Source: Erwinia piriflorinigrans CFBP 5888 (GTDB lineage Bacteria > Pseudomonadota > Gammaproteobacteria > Enterobacterales > Enterobacteriaceae). From it: a stretch of DNA of 64,000 nucleotides. Within the stretch, counting starts at the first letter, position 1; every line of letters starts with the position of its first letter. Location: positions 248,001 to 312,000 of the forward strand of contig NZ_CAHS01000015.1 of the NCBI RefSeq assembly GCF_001050515.1, in the 5' to 3' direction. Shown piece after piece: positions 28,592 to 40,805 of this stretch. The notes beneath the pieces were generated by a model, which saw only the letters and a list, made by a program, of their open reading frames with translations, was not told the origin of the DNA and did not search any database. The position numbers and the translations under genes were made by a program.

Positions 28592-28918
28592 TTAACCACC
28601 TGCCAGTTTAACCCTCATGCCCTTCGCTTCCAGCAACGTCTTCAGCAAGTCGCGTTTGTCGCCCTGAATCTCAATGACGCCCTCTTTTACTGCGCCCCCA
28701 CAGCCACACTTCTTCTTCAGCTCAGCCGCCAGCTTGTTCAGCTCTGCATCATCAAGATCGATGCCGCTGACCAGGCAGACGCCTTTCCCTTTACGACCGC
28801 TAGTCTGGCGCTGAATGCGCACAATCCCGTCACCCTTAGGACGCGAAATAACCGCTTCAGGTTCATTAATACGCCCAGTATCGGTGGAATAGACCAGGCG
28901 ACTGTTTTCGTCAGCCAT
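28592..28918 (-). CDS. yciH: YciH, eIF1/SUI1-like translation factor
   Basis: A 108-residue protein of the SUI1 fold, the same length as E. coli YciH. Conserved segments are RPKGDGIVRIQRQTSGRKGKGVC, KKKCGCGGAVK and IQGDKRDLLKTLLEAKG. It resembles eukaryotic initiation factor 1 and may influence initiation fidelity. I chose the ATG at 28918 because it overlaps the pyrF stop (TAATG) and gives the family start [12 protein letters not shown]; the longer frame has no support. Confidence 0.94.
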   Translation of the reverse strand: MADENSRLVYSTDTGRINEPEAVISRPKGDGIVRIQRQTSGRKGKGVCLVSGIDLDDAELNKLAAELKKKCGCGGAVKEGVIEIQGDKRDLLKTLLEAKGMRVKLAGG

Positions 28919-29634
28919 TATGCCTCCTGTAATGAACAAAGGATGGCGCGCAACGTCGCAGCCGGATCGGCAGATTGGGTAATCGGGCGTCCGATCACCA
29001 TATAATCCACGCCTGCTTGCTGCGCCTGTTGTGGCGTCATGATGCGACGCTGATCGCCTGCATCACTGCCCACCGGGCGAATACCGGGTGTTACCAGGCG
29101 GAAGTCTGGCCCCAGAACCTGTTTGAAACGGCTGGCTTCGTGCGCCGAGCAGACGACACCATCCAGGCCACACTGCTGAGTCAGACGCGCCAGGCGTTCC
29201 GCCTGTTCTGCGGGCGTCAGCTCAATACCAAGCCCTTTTAAATCGCTGGCATCCATGCTGGTCAGCACCGTTACGGCTATCAGTAGCGGCGCATCTTTGC
29301 CAAAAGGCGTCAGCGCATCGCGCGCCGCGTTCATCATGCGCGCCCCGCCGCTGGCATGGACGTTGACCATCCACACGCCAAGATCGGCAGCCGCTGCAAC
29401 CGCATGAGCCGTCGTATTAGGAATATCGTGAAACTTCAGGTCGAGAAATATCTCAAAACCACGTTGCTGGAGGTCGCGTATCAGCTGTGGGCCAAACAGG
29501 GTAAACATCTCTTTGCCGACCTTGAGACGGCAACTGTCGGGTTCAATCCGATCGACAAAGGCCATAGCGCGATTGAGATCGGCATAATCGAGCGCTACCA
29601 CGATTGGCGAACCGGTAACCTGAGGTGAATGCAT
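28918..29634 (-). CDS. pyrF: Orotidine 5'-phosphate decarboxylase
   Basis: A 238-residue enzyme (E. coli 245). The catalytic lysine and aspartates lie in [12 protein letters not shown] near residue 65-75, and [17 protein letters not shown] is the phosphate-binding loop. It makes UMP in the last step of pyrimidine synthesis. It is followed at once by yciH, the E. coli arrangement. lapB lies about 235 bp upstream. Confidence 0.96.
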   Translation of the reverse strand: MHSPQVTGSPIVVALDYADLNRAMAFVDRIEPDSCRLKVGKEMFTLFGPQLIRDLQQRGFEIFLDLKFHDIPNTTAHAVAAAADLGVWMVNVHASGGARMMNAARDALTPFGKDAPLLIAVTVLTSMDASDLKGLGIELTPAEQAERLARLTQQCGLDGVVCSAHEASRFKQVLGPDFRLVTPGIRPVGSDAGDQRRIMTPQQAQQAGVDYMVIGRPITQSADPAATLRAILCSLQEA

Positions 29635-29869
29635 AAAAAGACCCTCTTTAGATGAAGCACCACAAGGCGCAAACGATAAACGGCATGCATTCTACCCGTG
29701 CGGGTGCAAAATTCACAGAATAATCCCCTCGGCGGGCTGCATGTAATCTGATTGAAACTCCCTACTTGCCTGAAAAGCGAAACACGGCGGCTGCTGGAAA
29801 ATGTCTGTACATAAATTATTAGTATGTTGTAACTAAATCGGTTCGCTCAACCTGAATCTAAACTTCAGG

Positions 29870-31039
29870 CTACTGCCCGTCGAGCCCACGTATTGGTTTC
29901 ACAGAAGACCATGACCGACATGATGGACAGTGCCAGTAAAGCGCATGGGCGGTAAACCCGCATTTATGACAACGATAGCGTGGCTTGGTGCGGATCTGCT
30001 CTCCCACCATATCGCGCAGTACCAACAGGCTGTCTTTCGCACGACCCTCTTCCGCTTCTTGCAGGTTGAAATCCATCAGGCGGTGGAAAACACGCATGGT
30101 TGGATGCCCCTGAAGCTGACGCGTAATGTAATTCTGCGCCGCCTCCGCTCCCTGCTGCCTATCGATGATGTCAGCAAGGTAAAGCTCGGCCGCAGCACCG
30201 GTATCTTCTTCAACACAACGCTCAAGGTAGCTAACCCATGCTGGCTGTTCTTCCAAATGCTGATAGCAGCTTTCCAGCATCTCCAGCGTTTCACTGACCA
30301 GTTGTTTATCCTGGTTTATCACTCGCTGTAGATGCTGTACCGCTTTGGCGTATTCGGCCTTAGCCATATGAATTCGTCCCATCATAATTGAGACACGGGC
30401 GCTATTTCTGTCCGCCGACTCCCCTTTTTTCAGCAGGCTCATCGCCCTTTCCAGGTCGTCACTGCTCATCGCCTGTAGAGCCAACTCACAGTAAAAGTGC
30501 GCGATTTCCATCTTCAGGCGATCTTTTCCAAGCTTCACCAGACGCTCGGCCGTCTCTATTGCATTCAGCCAGTCACTGGTCGCCTGATGGATGATTAACA
30601 ACTGTTGCAAAGCGCTGACGCGAAAATCAGTTTCATCCACCAGTTGACCAAACATCTGTTCTGCGCGGTCGTAAAATCCCGCAGCCATATAATCGCGGCC
30701 GAGTTGCTGGATCGCCAGAAGACGCTGGTCGTAGGTGAGAGAAGCGCTTTCCATCAGCGCCTGATGTATGCGGATTGCCCGGTCGACTTCACCACGGGAA
30801 CGGAACAGATTGCCAAGAGTCAGATGGGCTTCCACGGTGCCACTGTCCTCTTTCAACATATCCAGGAACAGGTCGACGGCTTTGTCCTGCTGATTAGAAA
30901 GCAGGAAGTTCACGCCCGCCACGTAATCACGCGACAGGCGATTCGCTTCCTGTTGCTTATTCTGTTGTGCACTCCTGTGGCCCATGTACCAGCCATAGGC
31001 GGCAGCGACGGGAAGTAACAGAAACAGCAGTTCCAACAT
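29870..31039 (-). CDS. lapB: LapB (YciM), regulator of LPS synthesis
   Basis: A 389-residue protein like E. coli LapB (389). It has an N-terminal membrane helix (residues 1-20), a series of tetratricopeptide repeats (for example SGTVEAHLTLGNLFRSRGEVDRA), and a C-terminal rubredoxin-type zinc site CHKCG...CPSC. LapB with FtsH controls LpxC and so the balance of LPS and phospholipid at the inner membrane. It follows lapA by 6 nt. Confidence 0.96.
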   Translation of the reverse strand: MLELLFLLLPVAAAYGWYMGHRSAQQNKQQEANRLSRDYVAGVNFLLSNQQDKAVDLFLDMLKEDSGTVEAHLTLGNLFRSRGEVDRAIRIHQALMESASLTYDQRLLAIQQLGRDYMAAGFYDRAEQMFGQLVDETDFRVSALQQLLIIHQATSDWLNAIETAERLVKLGKDRLKMEIAHFYCELALQAMSSDDLERAMSLLKKGESADRNSARVSIMMGRIHMAKAEYAKAVQHLQRVINQDKQLVSETLEMLESCYQHLEEQPAWVSYLERCVEEDTGAAAELYLADIIDRQQGAEAAQNYITRQLQGHPTMRVFHRLMDFNLQEAEEGRAKDSLLVLRDMVGEQIRTKPRYRCHKCGFTAHALYWHCPSCRSWSSVKPIRGLDGQ

Positions 31040-31045
31040 AGACGA

Positions 31046-31354
31046 TTATTCCTTTGTGACAACTTTCTGTGACGTTGTCACAGCAGTGTCTGTCTGCCCC
31101 AGTTGATGCTGTAAGCGTTTCACTTTACGTTGCGCATGGGCCAGCGAAACGCGTACTCGTAGCCAAAACAGTCCGCAAATAGCCCAACCCAGCAAAAAAC
31201 CAACGGCAAATAATGACGCCAGCAATGTCGAAATGCTGAACTCTCCCTGCGCCAAAAGATAATTAAATGTCACTATCCGATCGTTATGCGCGCCCAGGGT
31301 GACGGAAATAACAAAAATGACCAGAACGACTAAAAAAATAAGCAAATATTTCAC
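31046..31354 (-). CDS. lapA: LapA (YciS) inner-membrane protein
   Basis: A 102-residue protein (E. coli 102) with two membrane helices near residues 1-20 and 44-66, then a charged coil-like C terminus (RVRVSLAHAQRKVKRLQHQLG). It is the first gene of the lapAB unit and works with LapB in LPS assembly. In E. coli this pair is heat-shock induced. Confidence 0.93.
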   Translation of the reverse strand: MKYLLIFLVVLVIFVISVTLGAHNDRIVTFNYLLAQGEFSISTLLASLFAVGFLLGWAICGLFWLRVRVSLAHAQRKVKRLQHQLGQTDTAVTTSQKVVTKE

Positions 31355-31527
31355 TGTTCATCCCTCAAGCTGGAGTTAACCAGATGAATTATGCCAAAAA
31401 AAACGCGTTGATGCTTGCCTGATGTCGATCGGTTGCAGTCTGGAGGCTAATTCCACGATATGCGGCGACTGTAGCCGTTTAGCGTCCTGGCAAACATCAA
31501 ATATGGGGCCGAAAAAAGGTTTTACAA

Positions 31528-32295
31528 TCAGTTATCTTTACTGGCAGCGCGGATCTGATTCCGATCTTTCCCGCCTGACAGAGAGAGTGGGCCACAAAAA
31601 TGCCCCGCCACCAGCGTTGCCAGCGTCACCAACAGCCCGCTGATTAGTGTGGAAACAATCAGATCACGCGGCCAGTGCATACCTAACAGCAAACGGCTCC
31701 CCATCACCACAATTGCCCAGCTCATGAGTAGTACAACGCTGGTATAACAGCGACGAGGCCAAAGCAACGCCATGCCCAGTAATGCCCAGGTAGCGGCAAA
31801 CATAGTGTGTCCCGAAGGGAAAGCGTATCCGGTTTCAAATGCCCAATGCTGCTTTAGCCAAGTTGGGATCTGGTTATCATCGCGTACGGCTTCGCGTACT
31901 ATTTCACTGCGCTGCGCACGTTTTTCGGCGTAAAAAGCCTGTTGATCAATACCTTGCTTCTCGCCCAGCCACATCACATATGGGCGGGGTTCCTGCACAT
32001 AATCCTTAACCATACTTTTAGTATATTGTCCGATAAGCAGCGTCAAAGTGATGATCACCAGCAAAATCAAAGTAGGTTTCAGGCGTAAGCGCATACACCA
32101 AATAAACCACCCACAAAGAATGACGCTTGTCAGTGTTCCCCAGGGACTGGTAACGGTTTCGGTAAACCAGAACATGACTTTATGGCCCCAACCCATTTCT
32201 ACAGGCTGCCAGCGCCAGCCTGAAAGCATCACGGCCAGCGGCATCAGCAGTAATAACAGCGTGCCAGAGATTGTGCGTTTAAGGATTCCGGTCAT
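31528..32295 (-). CDS. pgpB: Phosphatidylglycerophosphatase B (PAP2 family)
   Basis: A 255-residue membrane phosphatase (E. coli 254) with about six helices. The acid phosphatase motifs are KSMVKDYVQEPRP (K..RP), YAFPSGHTMFA (PSGH) and SRLLLGMHWPRDL (SR..H...D). It dephosphorylates phosphatidylglycerophosphate and undecaprenyl pyrophosphate. It is in the same direction as lapAB with a gap of about 170 bp, and divergent from ribA. Confidence 0.94.
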   Translation of the reverse strand: MTGILKRTISGTLLLLLMPLAVMLSGWRWQPVEMGWGHKVMFWFTETVTSPWGTLTSVILCGWFIWCMRLRLKPTLILLVIITLTLLIGQYTKSMVKDYVQEPRPYVMWLGEKQGIDQQAFYAEKRAQRSEIVREAVRDDNQIPTWLKQHWAFETGYAFPSGHTMFAATWALLGMALLWPRRCYTSVVLLMSWAIVVMGSRLLLGMHWPRDLIVSTLISGLLVTLATLVAGHFCGPLSLSGGKDRNQIRAASKDN

Positions 32296-32508
32296 TTTTA
32301 TTCCTTGACGAGGCTTGTTATAAGAATATCTTTAAAAATAATAACATAACCTTTGTAGTGTTGATAATTGTGCTGTATTACAACAATCGCTCTAAGGTAT
32401 TACCCAACGCTGTAAATGTTGTGGCAAAATAGTAGCATCGTTTACGCCGGATCATTGACAGAACATTCTTTTTCGCTGGCGCAACACCGGAATTTTATGG
32501 AGATTGAG

Positions 32509-33099
32509 ATGCAACTTAAACGGGTGGCTGAAGCCAATCTGCCCACGCCCAGGGGAGATTTCCTTATGGTGGGCTTTGAAGAAATTGCCACCGGGCAAGA
32601 CCATGTCGCGCTTGTCTATGGCGATATTTCTGGCAGTGAGCCTGTGCTGGCGCGTGTTCATTCAGAGTGTCTTACAGGTGATGCGTTATTCAGCCTGCGC
32701 TGCGATTGCGGATTTCAGCTGGAAGCGGCGCTAACGCAGATTGCTAAAGAGGGCCGTGGTATTCTGCTTTACCACCGTCAGGAAGGGCGTAATATCGGCC
32801 TGCTGAACAAGATTAGAGCCTATGCGCTACAGGACAAAGGGTATGATACGGTGGAAGCCAATCATCAATTGGGCTTTGCCGCCGATGAACGCGACTTCAC
32901 CATCTGTGCGGATATGTTTAAACTGCTTGGCGTGAAAGAAGTTCGGTTGCTGACCAACAATCCACGCAAAGTGGAGATCCTGACCGAAGCCGGAATAAAT
33001 ATCGTGGAACGTGTGCCGCTGATTGTTGGACGCAATCCAAGTAACACACATTACCTTGACACTAAGGCGGCAAAGCTGGGCCACCTATTATCTAAATAG
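32509..33099 (+). CDS. ribA: GTP cyclohydrolase II (riboflavin synthesis)
   Basis: A 196-residue enzyme, the same length as in E. coli. Zinc ligands Cys54, Cys65 and Cys67 lie in [17 protein letters not shown]; the GTP-binding part [16 protein letters not shown] follows. It starts riboflavin synthesis from GTP. The frame is open from 32416, but the ATG at 32509 has GGAGA 7 nt upstream and gives the known start MQLKRVAEA. No riboswitch seen upstream. Confidence 0.96.
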   Translation: MQLKRVAEANLPTPRGDFLMVGFEEIATGQDHVALVYGDISGSEPVLARVHSECLTGDALFSLRCDCGFQLEAALTQIAKEGRGILLYHRQEGRNIGLLNKIRAYALQDKGYDTVEANHQLGFAADERDFTICADMFKLLGVKEVRLLTNNPRKVEILTEAGINIVERVPLIVGRNPSNTHYLDTKAAKLGHLLSK

Positions 33100-33125
33100 C
33101 TTGCTTAACCGCCTTTGTAAAATGT

Positions 33126-33165
33126 CACGCTGCAGGCTTCCGGAAATGCCACCACCTGCAGCGTG
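33126..33165. terminator. Hairpin between convergent ribA and acnA
   Basis: Perfect 11-bp arms CACGCTGCAGG/CCTGCAGCGTG with an 18-nt loop, between two stops. No strong T-run. Confidence 0.5.
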
Positions 33166-33180
33166 CCAGTAAAACTAATT

Positions 33181-35862
33181 TTATTGCAGCATATTCCTGA
33201 TGACGTAATGCAGGATGCCATCATTCTTGTAATACTTCAGCTCGTTGCCCGTATCAATACGGCAACGCGCAGATAGCAACTCTTGTGTGCCATCCTCTCT
33301 TGTCACAGTTACGGATACCGTCCCGCCAGGTTTTAGCTGGTTAACATCCTTCACATCTATCTGTTCATCTCCGGTAAGACCTAACGTTTTGCGCGTTACG
33401 CCCTGCGGGAACTCCAGGGGTAAAATCCCCATACCGATCAGGTTGGAGCGGTGAATGCGCTCAAATGATTCAGCGATGACCGCACGCACCCCTTGCAAAC
33501 GCGGGCCTTTCGCCGCCCAGTCACGGCTTGAGCCAGAGCCATACTCTTTACCTGCAATGACTACCAGAGGTATACCGGCCTGCTGATAGCGCATCGCCGC
33601 ATCGTAAATCGCCATTTGTTCGTTACCTGGGATATAACGCGTGATGCCTCCCTCTACGCCGGGAACCATCTCATTGCGGATCCTGATATTGGCGAAGGTT
33701 CCGCGCATCATCACTTCATGGTTGCCGCGCCTTGAACCATAAGAGTTGAAATCAGCCCGCTCAACGCCACGCTCCAGCAGATAGCGCCCGGCAGGACTGT
33801 CCGCTTTGATGCTACCGGCTGGCGAAATATGGTCGGTTGTGACAGAGTCTCCGAGTATGGCCAGAATGCGCGCACTGCGGATGTCCTGCACAGGCTTCGG
33901 CTCTTTGTCCATGCCATCAAAAAAGGGTGAAAGGCGGATATACGTCGAGCGACTATCCCAGTCGTAGGTTGCCGCCTCACTGACCTCAATCTGCCGCCAC
34001 TCCGGCGTGCCTTCAAATACTTCAGCATACTCTTTGTGGAACATGGCGGTGGAGACCAGCTGCACCGCCTCGGCAATTTCTGCCGGGGTTGGCCAAATGT
34101 CTTTCAGATACACAGCGTTGCCGTTGATATCATCACCAAGCGGGTCACTGTCAAGATTAAGCGTCATATTACCTGCCAGCGCGTAAGCCACCACCAACGG
34201 AGGCGAGGCCAGCCAGTTTGTCTTCACAAATGGATGGATTCGTCCCTCGAAATTACGGTTACCGGAAAGCACGGCTCCCACCGTCAGATCGCCCTGCCTG
34301 ATGGCTTTTTCGATTTCGTCAGGCAGCGGGCCTGAATTACCAATACAGGTGGTGCAGCCATAGCCCACCAGATTAAAGCCAAGCTTGTCGAGGTAGGGCG
34401 TGAGACGGGCGCTGGCCAGATAGTCGGAAACAACCTTAGATCCCGGCGCGAGTGAGGCTTTAACCCAGGGCTTGGGCTTCAACCCCAGCGTAACGGCTTT
34501 TTTCGCCAACAACCCGGCGGCCATCAGCACGCTGGGATTTGAGGTATTCGTACAGGAGGTAATCGCGGCAATGACCACGGCACCCTCTTCAAGCTGGTAC
34601 TGTTGGCCGGTACGACTGTCCTGGTAGCTGACCGCTTTATGCTGCTTTCGAACGTGATTAATCTCCAGTTCGTTACTGGCAAGGAAAGCAGCGGGGACAT
34701 CTCTCAATGATACCCGATCCTGTGGACGCTTCGGCCCGGCAACGCTCGACTCTACCCTGCTCATATCAAGAGCCAGCGTACTGGTAAATACAGGTTCATC
34801 TCCGCTGCAACGCCATAAGCCCTGTGCTTTGGCATAGGCTTCGACCAGCGCTACCTGCTCATGACTTCGCCCGGTGAGCTCCATATAACCTAGCGTAATA
34901 TCATCGACAGGGAAGAATCCGCAGGTTGCACCGTATTCAGGCGCCATATTGGCGATGGTCGCACGATCGGCCAGCGGCAAGTCATCCAGGCCATCACCAT
35001 AGAACTCAACAAATTTGCCCACTACGCCGTGCTGACGCAACATCTGGGTCACCGTAAGTACAAGGTCAGTGGCGGTTATCCCGGCCTGCAGTTTACCACT
35101 CAATTTGAAACCCACCACGTCCGGGATAAGCATGGATACCGGCTGCCCCAACATGGCCGCTTCCGCTTCGATTCCCCCCACGCCCCAGCCCAGCACGCCG
35201 AGCGCATTGATCATCGTGGTGTGCGAATCCGTGCCGACCAGCGTATCAGGGTAGGCAATCTCTTTATCATCACGGGTTTCATGCCAGACTGCCTGGCCGA
35301 GGTATTCCAGATTGACCTGATGGCAGATCCCGGTGCCCGGTGGAACAACGCTGAAACGGTTGAAGGCTTTTTGCCCCCAGCGCAGAAAAACGTAACGTTC
35401 GTGGTTACGTTCCATTTCGAGGCGCACGTTTTCTTCAAATGCCTCATCGTTACCAAAATGATCAACCGTCACCGAGTGGTCAATCACCAGGTCAACGGGC
35501 GATAAGGGGTTCACTTTTGCTACATCCCCCCCCAGACGCTGCACGGCTTCACGCATGGCGGCCAGATCGACTACCGCTGGAACGCCGGTAAAGTCTTGCA
35601 TCAGCACCCGCGCTGGGCGGTAGGCAATCTCACGATCGGCATGGCCATGTTTCAACCATGCCGCCAGAGCGCGAATATCTTCTGCGGTGACGGAATCTTC
35701 GTCCTGCCAGCGCAGTAGATTCTCCAGAAGCACTTTCATTGATTTAGGCAAACGCGTTGTGTCACCCAGCTCAGCGGCAACTTTGGTAAGACTAAAATAG
35801 TGATATTGCTGTTGTTTGACGTTGAGTATGTCCTGACTGAGTTGGCGTAGGGTTAACGGCAT
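33181..35862 (-). CDS. acnA: Aconitate hydratase A
   Basis: An 893-residue aconitase of the IRP/AcnA type (E. coli 891). The iron-sulfur cysteines stand in [13 protein letters not shown] near residue 435 and [12 protein letters not shown] near 502-505. The mobile swivel domain with [20 protein letters not shown] closes the protein. It converts citrate to isocitrate in the TCA cycle and is the stress-stable isoenzyme. RyhB, encoded at 13557-13649, represses acnB and related Fe-S genes in E. coli; whether it acts on acnA here is unknown. GAGG precedes the ATG. Confidence 0.97.
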   Translation of the reverse strand: MPLTLRQLSQDILNVKQQQYHYFSLTKVAAELGDTTRLPKSMKVLLENLLRWQDEDSVTAEDIRALAAWLKHGHADREIAYRPARVLMQDFTGVPAVVDLAAMREAVQRLGGDVAKVNPLSPVDLVIDHSVTVDHFGNDEAFEENVRLEMERNHERYVFLRWGQKAFNRFSVVPPGTGICHQVNLEYLGQAVWHETRDDKEIAYPDTLVGTDSHTTMINALGVLGWGVGGIEAEAAMLGQPVSMLIPDVVGFKLSGKLQAGITATDLVLTVTQMLRQHGVVGKFVEFYGDGLDDLPLADRATIANMAPEYGATCGFFPVDDITLGYMELTGRSHEQVALVEAYAKAQGLWRCSGDEPVFTSTLALDMSRVESSVAGPKRPQDRVSLRDVPAAFLASNELEINHVRKQHKAVSYQDSRTGQQYQLEEGAVVIAAITSCTNTSNPSVLMAAGLLAKKAVTLGLKPKPWVKASLAPGSKVVSDYLASARLTPYLDKLGFNLVGYGCTTCIGNSGPLPDEIEKAIRQGDLTVGAVLSGNRNFEGRIHPFVKTNWLASPPLVVAYALAGNMTLNLDSDPLGDDINGNAVYLKDIWPTPAEIAEAVQLVSTAMFHKEYAEVFEGTPEWRQIEVSEAATYDWDSRSTYIRLSPFFDGMDKEPKPVQDIRSARILAILGDSVTTDHISPAGSIKADSPAGRYLLERGVERADFNSYGSRRGNHEVMMRGTFANIRIRNEMVPGVEGGITRYIPGNEQMAIYDAAMRYQQAGIPLVVIAGKEYGSGSSRDWAAKGPRLQGVRAVIAESFERIHRSNLIGMGILPLEFPQGVTRKTLGLTGDEQIDVKDVNQLKPGGTVSVTVTREDGTQELLSARCRIDTGNELKYYKNDGILHYVIRNMLQ

Positions 35863-36003
35863 GGCTCCTCCTTTCTTGTTATATATCTGACATAACCATA
35901 GAAAATACAGGGTTAGTTATAAACATAGCACAAGCTGGAGGTCGCATTTTGCGGGCATTACTATTAGATAACGGCTGAAACAAAAAGAGATAAAAAAAAC
36001 AAA

Positions 36004-36034
36004 AACGCCTCGCTATTGGAATTAGCGAGGCGTT
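36004..36034 (-). terminator. Strong minus-strand terminator upstream of acnA
   Basis: Perfect 12-bp arms AACGCCTCGCTA/TAGCGAGGCGTT, loop of 7, followed on the minus strand by TTTTTGTTTTTTTT. It would end transcripts from yciX and upstream, about 290 nt after the yciX stop. Confidence 0.85.
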
Positions 36035-36321
36035 AATATTAAGTCACTTGAGCAATCATTATAACTGTGTTTTTGAACTTTTCTTCCAATGCATCTACAC
36101 AGATCGCTGACAGAACTGAAGCCTTCAGGCAACCGTCCTGTTTATTTGTGTTAAGTAAAAATTTACTTTCTTCGCGCCTGGTGCATCTGAAAAAAATCAG
36201 ATATGTCATACAGCTTAATCATTGCCAGAATGGTGACTTAACCCAAACAAGGGATATATTTTAACAATTTGTAAATTCTATTTACCTGGTTACTAAAAAA
36301 ATGGTCACGTACTGAGTTATT
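36035..36321. other. Unassigned stretch between yciX and its downstream terminator
   Basis: No protein frame that I can support. AT-rich, bounded on the minus strand by yciX and by a strong terminator at 36004-36034. It could be a long 3' UTR or contain a small RNA. Confidence 0.35.
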
Positions 36322-36498
36322 TTATTTTTTATCTTCAAACATTGACTCAATGAAACCACGCTGCAATTTACTGATATCCCATGAAGAAGGGATTTTCACC
36401 AGAGAATCGATGTGACCCTCTTCAACAGTTTTACAGAAGCCAACATGTGACATGCTGACTTCACGTGCCGAGCGTTTAGTCAAAGCGGCGACATACAT
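36322..36498 (-). CDS. yciX: YciX-like small protein
   Basis: A 58-residue protein starting MYVAALTKRSAREVSMSH, with a hydrophilic C terminus (SWDISKLQRGFIESMFEDKK). It starts 2 nt after the ymiA stop. In E. coli a ymiA-yciX pair also stands between cysB and acnA, which is the main reason for the name; I cannot compare residues in detail. I chose the ATG at 36498 rather than the longer frame, which would overlap ymiA. Function unknown. Confidence 0.6.
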   Translation of the reverse strand: MYVAALTKRSAREVSMSHVGFCKTVEEGHIDSLVKIPSSWDISKLQRGFIESMFEDKK

Positions 36499-36500
36499 AG

Positions 36501-36659
36501 TTACCCCCAGATACACCAAACAGATAGCACTACCACGGCCCAAAACAGCGCGCTGGCAGCAAACACGGTTATCCAGGTTCGACGTTTCACATCACCTGAA
36601 CGTTTAGCAGTGATAACCTTTCCCCCGAATCCGGGTTGGTCAGAGACTCTTGTAGCCAT
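36501..36659 (-). CDS. ymiA: YmiA, small membrane protein
   Basis: A 52-residue protein that I translated by hand. The C-terminal half, KRRTWITVFAASALFWAVVV ending in VWCIWG, closely matches E. coli YmiA (46 residues), with one membrane helix at about residues 29-50. The N-terminal half is hydrophilic. It precedes yciX by 2 nt and lies downstream of cysB. Function unknown; such small membrane proteins are often missed by annotation. Confidence 0.8.
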   Translation of the reverse strand: MATRVSDQPGFGGKVITAKRSGDVKRRTWITVFAASALFWAVVVLSVWCIWG

Positions 36660-36936
36660 AATATTGACAACCACCTCGTTAAAGAATGCATGAGAATTTC
36701 AGGATTAATCCTAAACATTTAGTGCTGCAAAATCCAGAGATATTTAATTTTAAAATGCCAGCTAATTTTTTTATTTAAGCTAAATAAGAATCAATTCAAA
36801 GCGAACCTTATGTGAATGAAAGTGGTTCTCATTTGGACTGCAACCATGCTTAAAAAGGCGTGTATTGTTAATCTAAGAAATAAAAATGAAGCATGGTGTG
36901 ATCCAGGATTCATTTACGGCAATTTATTCGGGGATA

Positions 36937-36959
36937 TTACCTGTTAGATTAACAGGTAA
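36937..36959. repeat. Perfect inverted repeat downstream of cysB
   Basis: TTACCTGTTA/TAACAGGTAA, 10-bp arms with a GAT spacer. It lacks a T-run, so it may be an operator or RNA hairpin rather than a terminator. Confidence 0.5.
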
Positions 36960-36968
36960 GTTCAGTGG

Positions 36969-36993
36969 AAAAAAAAGGGCCTTAGGCAGGCCC
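36969..36993 (-). terminator. cysB terminator
   Basis: Minus strand GGGCC, 7-nt loop, GGCCC, then eight T residues, about 31 nt past the cysB stop. Confidence 0.8.
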
Positions 36994-37023
36994 ATTAAAA
37001 AACATTAGTTTTTATAAGGATTA

Positions 37024-37998
<975 letters not shown>

Positions 37999-38207
37999 TT
38001 AGTATTCCATCCAGGGTGGGGCAAGGCGAAGAGTAACCGGAGGGGGAGTCAGTACCGGCTTAATGCAATTAAATAATAAGAAAAGACATATCTATAACAA
38101 CTATATCAAATGTAGCGGATATGTATAGCATCACTCGGGGAGAGTTGAAGGGGATGATAAGTGGGGACAGCACTTTGACAGGCTGCCCCCGACGAAAACC
38201 GGCGAAA

Positions 38208-40805
38208 TTATTTCTTCGCCACTTCCCATTTACCGTCAACAAAGAAGGCGGACCAGCCGGTGGCTTTGCCGTCTTTCTCTGTACTCACGTACTGCTGTTT
38301 GGTTTTACGACTAAAACGCACGACTGCCTTATTGCCATCAGCATCTTCAGCAGGCGCATCCGCCAGATAGCGCAACTTTTCTGCCAGGCGATCGCGGAAA
38401 CGCTGCAACTCTTCTACCTGTGGCGCGCGTGTCTCACGCGACTTAGGGAACGTATTGGCCGCGAGGAACACGCCAGCCGCACCGTCACGCAGTACGAAGT
38501 ATGCATCTGATTTTTCGCAGGGCAGCTCTGGTAACGGCACCGGATCTTCTTTTGGCGGCGCTACGTCCCCGTTACGCAGAATTTTTCGCGTGTTTTTGCA
38601 GTCTTCATTGGTGCAGGCCATATATTTGCCAAAACGCCCCATCTTGAGATGCATTTCTGAACCACACTTCTCGCATTCTACTACCGGTCCGTCATAGCCT
38701 TTGATACGGAACTCGCCCTGCTCAATCTCATAACCATCGCACTCAGGGTTATTACCACAGACATGCAGTTTGCGCTGATTATCGATCAGGTAGCTGTCCA
38801 TTGCGGTGCCACATTTCTGACAGCGACGACGCGCACGCAGGGCGTTAGTTTCCGCATCATCACCTTCAAGAATGTTAAGCACTTCATTCTCGGGGATCAG
38901 GTTGATGGTCTGCTTACAGCGCTCTTTAGGCGGCAAGGCATAACCGGAACAGCCGAGGAATACCCCGGTGCTGGCGGTACGAATGCCCATCTGACGGCTA
39001 CAGGTCGGGCATTCGATAGAGGTGAGCACCATCTGGTTCGGCTGCATGCCGCCCTCTTCCGGATCCTTCTCAGCCTGCTCCAGCTGCTCGCTGAACTCCC
39101 CAAAGAACTTATCAAGCACCGCTTTCCACTGCGCTTCGTTATTCGCCACCTTATCGAGATTGTCTTCCATATGCGCGGTGAAGTCATAATTCATCAACTC
39201 ACGGAAGTTCTCTTCCAGGCGATCGGTCACGATCTCACCCATTTTTTCCGCATAGAAACGACGGCTTTCGACCTTCACGTAGCCACGATCCTGGATGGTC
39301 GAAATAATAGAAGCATAGGTGGATGGACGACCAATACCGCGTTTTTCCAGCTCTCGCACCAGTGAGGCTTCACTGAATCGAGCAGGCGGCTTGGTAAAGT
39401 GCTGGCTTGGCAACAGCTGTTGCAGACTCAGCTCGCTACCCACGTCTACCGCCGGCAAAGTACGCTCATCGTCACCCTTACGCAACGCGGGCATGACGCG
39501 CGTCCAGCCGTCAAAGCGCAGCGTACGCCCTTTCGCCTTGAGTTTGAAATCAGCGGCCTCGACTGTCAGGGTAGTCGAGTCGTACTGTGCAGGCATCATC
39601 TGGCAGGCGACGAACTGACGCCAAATAAGCTGGTAAAGCTTCTGTGCGTCCGCTTCCATATCTTTCAGCAGCTCAGACTGAATTTTCACATCTGAAGGAC
39701 GGATGGCTTCGTGCGCTTCCTGTGAGTTTTCTTTATTACTGTAAATAATGGCGGTTTTCGGCAGATATTTCGCACCAAATTCATCTTCAACGTAACCGCG
39801 CACCATGCTTACCGCATCCTGACTCAGGTTGGTGGAATCAGTACGCATATAGGTAATATGACCAGCTTCATACAGACGCTGGGCCATCATCATGGTTTTT
39901 TTGACCCCGAAACCGAGGCGGGTACTGGCAGCCTGTTGCAATGTGGAGGTGATAAAAGGCGCGCCGGGCTTGCTGCTGGTCGGTTTATCTTCGCGATCGA
40001 CCACCGTAAAGCGCGCTTTTTCCAGCAGGCTGACAGCCGCATAGGTTTGCTCACGATTGACCGGGCGGAAAGGTTTATCGTGCTGGTGCGTCACCTGCAT
40101 CGGCAGATCGACACCTTTAGGTGTGGTCAAATCGGCATTCAGTTCCCAATACTCTTCGGGCACGAAAGCCTTAATTTCGCGTTCGCGCTCAACAACCAGA
40201 CGCACCGCTACCGACTGTACTCGCCCGGCGGAGAGTCCACGCGCCACTTTTTTCCACAGGAGTGGAGAGACCATATAACCAACGACACGGTCCATAAAGC
40301 GCCGTGCCTGCTGCGCATTAACACGGTCGATATTCAGTTCACCAGGCTTGTCAAACGCCTGGTGAATGGCATTTTTGGTGATTTCGTTAAACACCACGCG
40401 ACTGTAGCGCGATTCATCACCGCCGATCACTTCCCGCAGGTGCCATGCAATGGCTTCCCCTTCGCGGTCAAGGTCGGTAGCGAGATAGATATGGTCGGCT
40501 TTTTCCGCCAACGCTTTAAGCTCAGCGACAACTTTTTCTTTGCCGGGGAGGATCTGGTAATTTGCTTCCCAGTCGTGAAAAGGGTCAACGCCCATGCGGC
40601 TGACTAGCGCCGTTTTGGCGTCCTTTTTGACCTTTTTAGTGGTTTTACTGGTTGTAGAGTCAGCGCTCTTTTTAACTGTTGACCCGCTTGTCGGCAAATC
40701 ACGGATATGACCAACGCTGGACTTCACCACGTAGTCATTACCGAGATATTTATTGATCGTTTTGGCTTTTGCCGGGGACTCAACTATTACGAGAGCTTTT
40801 CCCAT
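38208..40805 (-). CDS. topA: DNA topoisomerase I
   Basis: An 865-residue enzyme, as in E. coli. It has an N-terminal TOPRIM domain ([22 protein letters not shown]; acidic [13 protein letters not shown]), the catalytic tyrosine in [10 protein letters not shown] near residue 320, and C-terminal zinc fingers (CPTC...C, CQKC...C, CEKC...C) and basic domains. It relaxes negative supercoils. It is transcribed in the same direction as cysB, with sohB upstream on the same strand. Confidence 0.97.
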   Translation of the reverse strand: MGKALVIVESPAKAKTINKYLGNDYVVKSSVGHIRDLPTSGSTVKKSADSTTSKTTKKVKKDAKTALVSRMGVDPFHDWEANYQILPGKEKVVAELKALAEKADHIYLATDLDREGEAIAWHLREVIGGDESRYSRVVFNEITKNAIHQAFDKPGELNIDRVNAQQARRFMDRVVGYMVSPLLWKKVARGLSAGRVQSVAVRLVVEREREIKAFVPEEYWELNADLTTPKGVDLPMQVTHQHDKPFRPVNREQTYAAVSLLEKARFTVVDREDKPTSSKPGAPFITSTLQQAASTRLGFGVKKTMMMAQRLYEAGHITYMRTDSTNLSQDAVSMVRGYVEDEFGAKYLPKTAIIYSNKENSQEAHEAIRPSDVKIQSELLKDMEADAQKLYQLIWRQFVACQMMPAQYDSTTLTVEAADFKLKAKGRTLRFDGWTRVMPALRKGDDERTLPAVDVGSELSLQQLLPSQHFTKPPARFSEASLVRELEKRGIGRPSTYASIISTIQDRGYVKVESRRFYAEKMGEIVTDRLEENFRELMNYDFTAHMEDNLDKVANNEAQWKAVLDKFFGEFSEQLEQAEKDPEEGGMQPNQMVLTSIECPTCSRQMGIRTASTGVFLGCSGYALPPKERCKQTINLIPENEVLNILEGDDAETNALRARRRCQKCGTAMDSYLIDNQRKLHVCGNNPECDGYEIEQGEFRIKGYDGPVVECEKCGSEMHLKMGRFGKYMACTNEDCKNTRKILRNGDVAPPKEDPVPLPELPCEKSDAYFVLRDGAAGVFLAANTFPKSRETRAPQVEELQRFRDRLAEKLRYLADAPAEDADGNKAVVRFSRKTKQQYVSTEKDGKATGWSAFFVDGKWEVAKK

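Larger units (their letters stand above)
36660..37023. other. Region between cysB and ymiA
   Basis: No gene seen. It holds the ymiA promoter region, a perfect inverted repeat at 36937-36959 and the cysB terminator at 36969-36993. Confidence 0.5.
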
